From: Coptis chinensis
Lineage: Eukaryota; Streptophyta; Magnoliopsida; Ranunculales; Ranunculaceae
Length of the DNA stretch: 64,000 nucleotides
Assembly (NCBI GenBank): GCA_015680905.1
Contig: CM027379.1
Span: 102,165,001 to 102,229,000 of the forward strand
Reading direction: 5' to 3'
Of the stretch, positions 55,274-64,000 are shown piece by piece (the stretch's first letter is position 1; each line of letters starts with the position of its first letter). Under the pieces are notes generated by a model, which was not told the DNA's origin, made no database searches, and saw nothing but the letters and a program-made list of their open reading frames with translations. The position numbers and the translations under genes were made by a program.

Positions 55274-55540
55274 CTTATCTGCATACTTTTTTACCACTTT
55301 TAGTTTAAAAACAGCTTGTAATCAAAGTCTTATCTGCTAAACCTCTTGTTTTCTTGCCTTTCTGGGTAAAATCCTCCATTGCATAACAGTGAGAGTTCCG
55401 GAAAGGCCAAAAGCTCAAGATGGCTTCATCGAGTAACACCCCCCCCCCCTCAGTCACCATCGTCAACCATCAATGGGGATAATAGAAACAACTCTTGGAG
55501 GGCACTGTTTGGATGAAATGGCTCACATGAGTCAACAGTA

Positions 55541-56852
55541 GTGTTCAAAGAATTTACTCCTGTCATGGTGGATGGCGTAGCTCAGTTTCCCACTGAGTTA
55601 TTAAAACAAGGCATAAAGGAGTGGGATGATTACCTTGTAGGATATTTCCTGGATAAAAGACTCTCTTTTTTGTATGTGAAGGAACACTTACAGAATAAAT
55701 GGAAGCTAAAGGGTGCTTTTGATATCACTACTGACAAAGAATTGTTCTACATGAGGTTTACAAGCTCGGAAGATAGACAAATGGTTCTAGATGAAGGTCC
55801 TATCTTCATCGCGGGGAGAGTATTTGTTGTAAAGTCGTGGACTGTGGAGGTGGATAATTACAAAAACAAGGTAGCTTCGGTGCCACTATGGGTGAAACTT
55901 ATGGACGTACCCAAAGAGATGTGGACTTTTGAAGGGCTGTCATACTTTGTGAGCTTGGTGGGAGGGAGTCCAATGTTTATGGATGATGCTACTGCAAGAA
56001 GGAAAAGGCTGTCTTTTGCCCGATTTTGTATCAAGCTTCCAATAAACTATGAATATAAGGAAGTTATCAATGTGAAAGCAGGAAACCGTGAGGTTACTAT
56101 ACCACTAGAGTATCCATGGAAGCCGTTGTCGTGTACAAATTGCAATAAATTTGGGCATAAAGCAGACAAGTGCTCTGGCAGAACCACTAGAGTTTGGGTG
56201 CAAAGGCGGCCAGCGCAAGGCAGAAGGGCAGAAATATCGAGAGAAATAAATGAAGGTATAGGAACAGTGAGACAACCAGGAGCTGAACCCAGGCCTCCTC
56301 AGGCAGGAGTTGGTGAAGGAAACCTTGAAACAGCTATAATAAACACAAAGCAGTCATTGGTAATCAGGGAAATGGGAGCAACAGGCAATGAGGTAACAGA
56401 TGCCCAGAGTGGGCCTTGTACGCAAATAGTGGCATGGCAGCAAGGCCAAGAAAGCAACAGCGAAGGGGCAGCACAAAGTAATATAAATTTGATCGCTCCT
56501 AGAAGGGTGGAATGTAGTTTTGAAATAAACAATGAGGAGGAAAGTTCAGTGGTAGTGTTCCAAACACCTACCCAACAGAGTAGACAAATTAAGGAATACT
56601 GAAGCAGAACAGTTTTGTGCTGAAAGGAATATTTTTGAAGAGCTTGCTGGTCTCGAAGATGATGATTTGTCGGATGCTGAACTAGAACTCTTCGGAGATT
56701 CAAACTCTTCTCCGAGGAATTTGCAAGAGATTACAGAGGGAACAATTGTTCAAACTAGAGCCCAGAAGAAGAAAAATACAGAGCAGCAAGTAAATTCTGG
56801 GAAAAGAGGAAAGGGTAGACCAAAAGGGAGTGGTAAGCGAAAGAACCGGTAA
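55541..56852 (+). pseudogene. LINE ORF1 (DUF4283, CCHC knuckle), frameshifted near its end
   Basis: ATG 55541 opens a 353-codon frame with a DUF4283 domain (residues about 20-160; DITTDKELFYMRFTSSEDRQ, later VPLWVKLMDVPKEMW) and a CCHC finger near residue 200 (CTNCNKFGHKADKC). It stops at 56602, but the next frame from about 56603 continues in ORF1 style to 56852 with an acidic part (LEDDDLSDAELELFGDS) and a basic end (GKRGKGRPKGSGKRKNR). One frameshift near 56600 is therefore likely. ORF1 proteins bind the LINE RNA and accompany ORF2. Confidence 0.85.
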
Positions 56853-56866
56853 ACTGTCTCCTCAAT

Positions 56867-59800
56867 GACAAAAATCTGCAGGTAGAATGTTAGGGGTATG
56901 AATGATGGGTTAAAAGCAAAACAGATGTGCAAGTTTATTGTGGATAATAAGATTAGTTGTATGGGGTTTTTGGAAACTAAAGTGAAGATGTAAAAGTACT
57001 TAAATATTTTTGATATAGCCTGCCCAAATTGGGAGATTGACTACAACTACTCTAGTGATGAACGAGGAAGAATTTGGCTTACGTGGGATGGTAGTTATGT
57101 AGCTGTCCAAAAGGAAGTGGAAGGCTCCCAATTTATTCACTGCAAGGTTACCTTACTGCAATATGGAATCTCTTTTTTCTTAACTACGGTTTATGGAAGT
57201 AATAATAGTCATGATAGACTAATTTTGTGGGAAGAGTTAAAGGCTATCAGTACAGGAGTTCATGGCCCATGGTGTGTTATGGGGGACTTCAATAATGTGT
57301 TGTTCTCGCATGAGAGAATAGGTGATAGGGTTATTCACCCGAGAGAAACGCAGCCCTTTTCAACATGCCTTAATGTAGCTGGACTTTTTGATCACTCAGC
57401 AATGGGATGTTTTTATACTTGGAATAGTGGAGGCGATCATATGAGGAAATGGTCAAAAATAGCCAGGTGTCTTGTAAATGCAGCTTGGTCCTCTTTAAGT
57501 TTGGCAACAAAGGTGGAATTCTTAACTCAAGGACCATCCGATCACTACCCTATGGTGATATCTTTCCTCAATTCTATCAGAAGCCACCCACCGTTTAGAT
57601 TCTGCAACTTCTGGATGCTCCGCCATCAAGATTTTGAGAGTTCGCTAAAAGTGTGCTGGGAAATAACAGACCATGGGAACCCTAATTTCATGTTAACAAG
57701 AAAGCTTAAGAGCTTGAAGGCAGTTATGAAAGGCTGGGCAAATAATTGCTGCAGTGACACCCATAGACTGGTGGAAGAGACAAGAAAGGTGTTAAAGGCA
57801 GTTCAAGAAAACCTGCATAAAAATCCGCTTGATTGTGCTCTGAGTGCCCAAGAATATGAAATAAAAGAGAAGCTATGTTTTCTGATCAGGCTTGAGGAAG
57901 CAGATATTTTACACAAAACTGACATTGAGTGGTTATGTTTTGGTGACAAATGTAGTGGATACTTTTTTAATGCTTTAAAGGAGAGGATGACCAAAAAATA
58001 TGTTTGGGATATTACTGATGCACAGGGTGTAAGAAGAGAAGGCAAAGAACAAGTAGCGGAGGCTTTTGTGGAATATTATTCGGAGCTTCTCGGGGTTACT
58101 TCCTCTGCTTCATGTGATGCCGGTTATCTTAATAGTCTGAGTATGGAAGAGATCTCTCTTGACACAAGTCGGTTCTTGGCATCACCAATTTCTGATATTG
58201 AGATCAAAGAAGCCTTCTTTGCAATGGAGGACAATAAAGCACCAGGGCCGGATGGGTTTAATGCCTATTTCTTCAAGGAAAGTTGGTCTACCGTTGGAGA
58301 AGATTTCAAAAGGGCTATCAAACACATCTTTCTCCATAAAATGATGACAGGAGGTATAAACTCCACATTGCTCTGTCTTATTCCTAAATTGAGAAATGCA
58401 TTGAGTGTTGCTTCTTTTAGACCTATCGCATGTTGTAATATTATATACAAATGTGTGTCTAAAGTACTAACAAACAGAATGAAGAGTTATATCTCCTCGT
58501 TGGTTTCATGCACCCAATCGGCGTTTATTCCGGGACAAACCATCCAAGATAATCTGCTGTTAGCTCATGAGCTGCTAAGGGGCTATGCGAGAAAGAAAGG
58601 CCAGAAGAGGTGTGCTATCAAGCTGGACATAAAGAAAGCCTATGATTCTGTGTCGTGGCACTTGAGGCCATATTACAAAAGTTTAAATTCCCCCCTGTGT
58701 TCATTGAATGGTTGTTTATGTGCTACGCATCTCCTTGGTACTCTGTAATGGTAAATGGGACACCGGAAGGGTATTTTGAAGGTAAAAGAAGACTTCAACA
58801 GGGGGACCCAATTTCACCATATCTCTTTGTGCTTGTCATGGAGGTATTAAGTGCTGCTTTAAGTCAAGGGCTTCAGTTGAAAAGGATAAAAGCTCATTCA
58901 AAGTGCAAGAAGCTGGCCATTTCCCACCTCTGCTTTGCAGACGACATACTTCTATTCTGCAAAGGCAACATGGAGTCTGTCATGGCTATCAAAGATATTC
59001 TGTATACTTTCTCTCAAGCAACAGGATTACATCTTAGCAATGAAAAGACTACTATTCTTACTGGAAGTATGTCTGAAGAAGAGGGACTAGAGCTAGCTGC
59101 AGCAATGAATATCTCTCTGGTAACTCCACATGTTACCTACCTAGGGCTACCTCTCACTGCCTCAAGACTAGGTATACGGGAATGCTTGCCCCTCATAGAA
59201 AAGATCACAGCTCGGATTTCAAACTGGAAGAACAAAGATCTTAACAGAGCAGGTAGAGTTTAGTTGGTTAAGTCTGTCCTCACATCCTTCCTGTCTTATT
59301 GGGCCCAAACTTTTGTCCTTCCGCAGACAGTACTTGATAAAGTGGCCAAGTTGTGTAATAGATTTATTTGGGCTGGTTCAAATATGGCTAGAAATATGCA
59401 TCATGCTAGTCATGGAAGGCTCAGACTAGATAAAGATCAAGGTGGACTGGGGATTTTGGATCCGCTTATTGTGGGTTGGTTATCAAAATTGCGAAGAAAC
59501 ATGAGTGCTTGTGGGTTAAATGGTCATGGGATAATCACATAAAACATGAGCACTTTTGGACGATGAAGACCCCTCGAGACTGCTCTTGGGTTTGGAGAGG
59601 GGTGATGAAGCATCGGGAAATTACTTGGAAGTTTGTAAGGTATTGTATAGCAAATGGAGAGGAGACTAGTTTCTGGCATGACCCATGGTGCTCAGGGCCT
59701 CTTATCAAGAATGAACAGGCGAGAAATCTCCTTGCACATGTAGTACCTGAAGATGCAAAGGTCACGGAAGTGATAGCTGATGGTGGTTGGGCGAGAACTA

Positions 59801-60988
59801 TAGCTGATCTTCCAGAGTGCAAAGTAAAGAAATGGATAATGTAAACTGAGATAAATTCTCACATTGAAAAAGACCAGATCACATGGACTCCAACCAATAC
59901 AGGAGCATTCATGATTTCTTCAGCATATGCAGCTCTCAAAAATGTGTGAAACAAGGTAAAATGGTACAAGATTGTATAGGGGAACTCATTTACCATCTGG
60001 AAACTGTTCTCGGGTGCGCTACCTACGCAGAATCGACTGATGAAAAAGGAGGTGATTGGAACGTCAAAATGCTGCCTGTGTGACAGTCATGAAGAAAGCT
60101 CGGGCATCTCTTCTTTGATTGCGATTATTCACAGCTTGTATGGAGAAACTTCAAAAGAGCTATGGGGCATCCAGAAATGGTAAAACCTTCACACAATGAA
60201 TGGTACTATCTAATGCGCATTTGTCGTACCTCCACAGTGGCAAATAAGATCATACAGGCTATGATTTGCACGGCAGTTCAGGCAATCTGGACAGAGAGAA
60301 ACTGGAGACCGAAGAAACAAAGGTTCAGACTGGCTGATGTTGTTAGCTTGAAGGTATTGAATAACATGAAAATCTATTTGGGAAATTCGATGGAATCAGT
60401 GAAGGAGGGTGAGGTAACAAAGAGGATACTGAGCACGATGGGAATTGGAGTAAACTATACGCGAGCAGAGGATACATGGGTAAAATGGAACAAGGCAGAG
60501 GATGCAATACCAACACTGAACCTAGATAGATCGGTGCAGGCAGGAAGTGCTAGCTATGGGGGCATGCTGAGATATCGAAATGGTGATGTGCTGATGGCTT
60601 TTGGTGGAAGTTCGGCAAAAATGTCTGTGCTATATCAGGAGCTTCTTGGAGTCTGAAAGGCTTGGAAGGTACTGCAGATTTGAATATCCAAATGGCTACA
60701 AGTGCAATCGGATTCTATGAGAGTCATCCAGATCTTGAGTGTTAAAGAAAAGCCACCTTGGTACTGCAGGAACGTGGTTGTGCATATACAAAAGGTGGTC
60801 TCAAAGTTTGAAGATGTTAAGTTCAAGCATGTGTTCAGGGAGGGTAACCAACCTGCCGACTACCTAGCAAAAGTAAGTAGGGACTGTTGTAATGAAACCA
60901 TGTACTATATTCCACCTATGGATCAAAAACTCGATAAACTGATTAAGGGGGATAAAGAAGGGAAAATGTACTTGAGAGGTTGCCATTA
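56867..60988 (+). pseudogene. LINE ORF2 (endonuclease-RT-RNase H), broken
   Basis: Domains in order: apurinic-type endonuclease (NVRGMNDGLKAKQM, ETKVKM, then MGDFNNVLF near 57280 and GPSDHYP near 57530); reverse transcriptase (KAPGPDGFNAYFFKESW near 58240; RPIACCNIIYKCVSKVLTNR; GDPISPYLF near 58803; catalytic FADD at 58934-58945); zf-RVT region (decayed CCLCDSHEE near 60069); RNase H (GGMLRYRNGDVLMAFGG near 60558; FREGNQPADYLAK near 60834). Breaks include a stop near 56990, a shift at about 58663 inside RT, a TAG at 59261, and further stops at 59542, 59842, 59947, 60654 and 60680. The protein would nick target DNA and copy the LINE RNA in place. Confidence 0.9.
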
Positions 60989-61059
60989 AATAAAAAGGTC
61001 GGGGTATCCTTAACCCCTAGTTATTTCAAAAAAAAAAAAAAAAAAAAAACTTCTTCAGT

Positions 61060-61611
61060 ACCTGATTTCTTCTTTTTATATACTTGATTTCTATATTTCT
61101 TTTCCTAACTTCAATCAATTCGTCATCATCTTCACTAATATGATCCGGAGTTGCTACTTCAGACACAGTCTCAGACTCAGACTCAGACTTAGACTCAGAC
61201 TCACTCTCTTCCAAACAATCACCCACATCAACCTCTTTGTCATCTTCAGACTCTTCAACATCATCACCTTGCTCATGTTCAACATAAATAGCTACCCTCT
61301 CATTTTTTTGCCATTTTCATCATTTCTATAATATCTTTATCATCATTGACTATCCTAAGCCCAATGTCTAGAGGCTTATTAGGATCATTATAAAACATCT
61401 TAACCATATCTTTCACATGACATTCTTGCTCAATCATACCCTTCAACTCAAAATATGACATTTTATCTGGATCGATGTTGTAAAAGTATTGAACTCTCTC
61501 ACCCTTGTAATACAAGATGTGCTTCATAAACCACTTATACCCATCATAGAGCTTAGTTGGGTCTCTCTGAAATTTCCCACCAAAGAAAAGTTCTATATAG
61601 TAATAATCCAT
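61060..61611 (-). pseudogene. MULE transposase N-terminal part (PB1-like + acidic)
   Basis: The ATG at 61611 starts a PB1-like domain (IELFFGGKFQ; YYKGERVQYFYNIDPDKMSY; FELKGMIEQE), which opens many plant mudrA transposases. The frame stops at about 61300, and an acidic stretch with Ser-Glu repeats (SESESKSESESETVSEV) and DHISEDDDELIEVRKRN continues in another frame to the LINE insertion. A frameshift or small intron lies between. The frame entering the LINE and the frame leaving it also differ, so another shift or intron is needed. The core is at 53096-55273. Confidence 0.82.
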
Positions 61612-61970
61612 GCTTAATTAGTTGCTTGATTTGGTGGATTGGGGATTGGGGTTTAATTAAGTTTTTTAATTTAAAAATTTGGGAATTTGGGAATTAGGGT
61701 TTTCTGTCTGAATTTGGGAATTAGGGAATTAGGTCTGAATTTGGGGATTTCTATCAACTAAGTGTGAGTTTGCCTCAAGGTTCAAACCACGTGCAACGTG
61801 CATTCAAAACACGTGCAACTTCTGTGAAATTTTCGGGTTCGAAACATTTTGAAATTTCGATGCACGTCACCGGTGATTAGGTGTGCACTTCAACGGTGAC
61901 ACATGAGCATTTGGTCGGACACATATACATCTTACACGCCACATAAGCATGTGAACTAACGGAATGGTAA

Positions 61971-62088
61971 CAGTGGCCCAAACTAATACAAAAAGGAAAG
62001 TTCATGGCCCAATTTGCTCAAAAAAAAAACTTCTTGGCCCAAATTGATAAAACTAGCAAAGTTCATGGTACAAAACGTCCATTTTTTC
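61971..62088 (-). repeat. MULE right terminal inverted repeat
   Basis: About 118 bp; on the minus strand it reads GAAAAAATGGACGTTTTG, then GTACCATGAACTTTGCTAG and ends near GGGCCACTG. It matches the left TIR with about six differences. Confidence 0.93.
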
Positions 62089-62097
62089 TTATTTTAT

Positions 62098-63862
62098 AAT
62101 GAAAATACTATAATAAATGAGAACTCTTAAATGTTAAAATCCGGTGTAAAAGTGTCCGGTGAAAATTTAATGTGTCGCCCACATCTTTAGATCTCTCCAC
62201 GCCTCTTTGATGAAAAGAAATGTTTATAACTAATGATGTCATGTGAAAAGCCGCCTTAGAGAGGAACTAAGGTATTCGCCTTGCGGGTTGGTCGTATTCC
62301 TTGAATGTACGGGAATGTAGGTTTGGGTATTCCTTGAATGTGGCGGGAATGACTCAGGGCATTCATTGAATGTGTCATGAATGGCCCGTTAGTGTTATGA
62401 TGGGTATTTCTTGAATGTGGTGGAAATGACCCAAGGTATTCATTGAATGTGCCATGAATGACCTGTTAGTATTATGATGGATATTCCTTGAATGCGGCAG
62501 GAATGACCCAAGGTATTCATTGAATGTGCCATGAATGACCTGATATTTTGTTAAGCCCAGAGATAGATGTGACTCACAAGTTACGAGTTTACAAGATGAA
62601 AATATGTTTCCCGGAAGTGATATCCCCGCTTGGGACATATGTCTTGTAGTGGTACTCGATGTGAGTGAGGCACACGGATATGTGTGATTTGGCAAATGCG
62701 TGAAGTGCAAATCGTGGAGTAGGAACTAAAGGTTGGGCTGTGTCTTTTAATAAATGAGTCAACGAGATAATTAATAAGCAAAGTAAAATATTGATTTTAC
62801 GTGTGATAAAGTTATTGCATATGAATATTTATATATTATGATTTCTTATGAGAAATGTTTATGTGGTTTGTGTGAGTTGATACTCACGAGGGATGAATGT
62901 ACTCCCTGGTTGTGATTCTTCTCGTCCTCATAAGTAGACAAGTGGTTTTAAAGAAAAATATTGGTTTTATGTATGAGCGAGTTATTGGATATGATTGGTT
63001 GTGTATTATGATATGATACATATGATTTCTTACGAAGGAATGTAAATGTTGTTAACGTGATATAATTGATACAGTAGGGTGACATGAATGTTAATATTGG
63101 TGATATATTATGTCAGATTGTATATTCTCATGGTTATTGTGAGAGAAGTAGATGTATGAATTAAATGTTTAGATTTGGGAAACCTAACTTTGTTTTGCAG
63201 GAGGGTAGGACTTAATGATATTTTGTGCAGGGATGATGTCCTACCCTTATACAGAAGTGGATATCGGTAAGATTTAATTCAATTACTAAGTTTATTAAAA
63301 TGAGTTATTATAATGAGTTAATATAATGGATGTCTTGCTTGGGAAGAAACTATGTCGGCTGAAATGACGGAACTACCTGTCTTCCAAACTGAGAATAGTT
63401 AAGTTATGGGTACATATAAAGTGTTTGTTTGGATAATTAAAGTATGAAATTGTTTTTATGTTGTTAGTCTACTCATACCAGCAAATTCAATTTGCTTAGC
63501 CATGTTTGCTTTCTTTTACAACGTGGGTGTGTTCTTGGAAACATAGATGGTAGAATGCAGTGGATGAAGACGCTTGATTTGGATTCACTCTTAGAGTCTT
63601 ACTGGTATAAGTTTTATGAAGTATAAAGTCTTGATTTGAAACAAATATAATAGAGTTGTTTAGTAATTCTTGAATTCGTACATTTAGAGTTGTTCTTTTG
63701 GTTTTAATTTGATCTCATTTTTCTATATCGTGTTTAGTAATGGGTTATTAGGGTTTTGTTTCACCCTGGGTTTTCAGATGATTGAATAGGGTGGCGATTG
63801 AGATATTTATATCTTGAAAAAAATTCCCTATTTTAATTTTCTAGAAATTTAGGGTGTGACAC
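62098..63862 (+). repeat. Right part of the large LTR split by the MULE
   Basis: The sequence continues the LTR interrupted at 45113 and ends AATTTAGGGTGTGACA at 63862, the same terminal form as the minus-strand LTR at 46452. Blocks such as CCGCCTTAGAGAGGAACTAA at 62251 match, in reverse, the GAGGCGCCTTA repeats of that LTR. No primer site follows it, so a solo LTR is possible. Confidence 0.65.
62287..62545 (+). repeat. Minisatellite in the LTR
   Basis: Units of about 85-90 bp, each with TATTCCTTGAATGTGGCGGG, AATGAC.CA, GGTATTCATTGAATGTG, CCATGAATGACC and TGTTAGTATTATGATGG. About three units are present and the first is shorter. Confidence 0.85.
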
Positions 63863-64000
63863 GACTCCTCCTCCTAGCAATAGTACTGTGTTTAAAGAAC
63901 GGTTATTGAGAACCATTTTCTGAGGTACAAAAGAGAAAAACTATCAACTGAAGAAAGTAAGGATTCTTTCGTAAAGATCCTTCGGTTGTATTATTTACCC
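63863..64000. other. Unassigned end of window
   Basis: 138 bp after the LTR end. No primer binding site, gene or repeat recognised. Confidence 0.4.

Larger units (their letters stand above)
55274..61049 (+). mobile_element. Plant L1-type LINE inserted in the MULE transposase gene
   Basis: The element has ORF1 (DUF4283 + CCHC), ORF2 (endonuclease, RT, RNase H) and a 3' poly-A run of about 22 (61028-61049). An 11-bp target duplication, ACTTCTTCAGT, lies at 55263-55273 and at 61049-61059 (first A shared with the poly-A). At 5.8 kb it is about full length for plant L1. Frameshifts and stops in ORF2 mean it no longer moves. It inserted on the strand opposite to the transposase gene. Confidence 0.9.
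45114..62088 (-). mobile_element. Mutator-like element (MULE), 16,975 bp with nested insertions
   Basis: The ends GAAAAAATGGACGTTTTG ... CAAAACGTCCATTTTTTC begin inverted repeats of about 118 bp with few differences. A perfect 9-bp target duplication, TTATTTTAT, flanks the element (45105-45113 and 62089-62097), the length typical of Mutator. Inside are a mudrA-like transposase gene (minus strand, 50440-61611) and a convergent GRF zinc-finger ORF (plus, 45624-46172). A 3.5-kb LTR and a 5.8-kb LINE inserted later; without them the MULE is about 7.7 kb. Confidence 0.95.

Overview
The window is nuclear DNA from a flowering plant, most likely a eudicot: it is AT-rich, has plant-type spliced genes, and contains Copia, Tat/Athila Gypsy, CACTA, Mutator (MULE), hAT, Helitron-like and plant L1-type LINE sequences. 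No intact host gene was found. The only resident-looking host gene is a broken F-box/DUF295 gene. Two other host genes, an RRP12-like gene and chaperonin CCT-eta, appear only as fragments carried inside a CACTA transposon. The species cannot be named from the sequence.

Layout. 1-4179: 3' end of a Gypsy element (integrase C-terminus, long spacer, 3' LTR). 4182-10110: a duplicated A-B-A'-B' segment split by a complete, decayed Copia/Tork-like element (4558-9858, LTRs about 93% identical). 10312-13932: F-box pseudogene, minisatellite, long inverted repeat and a hAT MITE. 14193-19727: probable non-autonomous Helitron filled with about 55-bp minisatellite arrays and a 218-bp tandem repeat, and hit by a 747-bp MITE with 47-bp TIRs. 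19779-23584: decayed hAT element (transposase with hATC domain) that itself received a 348-bp hAT MITE. 23585-26930: unassigned DNA with repeats and one orphan CACTA end. 26930-40000: two Athila-family remnants arranged head to head; the minus-strand gag is split by a complete 6.26-kb CACTA element (27500-33756, TSD AGA). 42.9-63.9 kb: one large LTR-like sequence split by a MULE of 16,975 bp (45114-62088) with long TIRs and a perfect 9-bp TSD.

The MULE is the most informative structure. It carries a mudrA-like transposase gene on the minus strand (PB1-like N-terminus, MuDR DNA-binding domain, DDE region, SWIM and CCHC fingers, spliced C-terminal exons) and, converging on it from the other end, a short plus-strand ORF with one CCHC knuckle and two GRF-like zinc fingers. 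A LINE (55274-61049, 11-bp TSD, poly-A) sits in the N-terminal part of the transposase gene and a 3.5-kb LTR (46452-49987) lies downstream of the GRF ORF, giving a clear order of insertions: outer LTR, then MULE, then LINE and LTR.

Nearly every element is decayed by nonsense and frameshift changes, as expected for an old, silenced heterochromatic block. The GRF ORF of the MULE is a conspicuous exception and is the best candidate for something little described.
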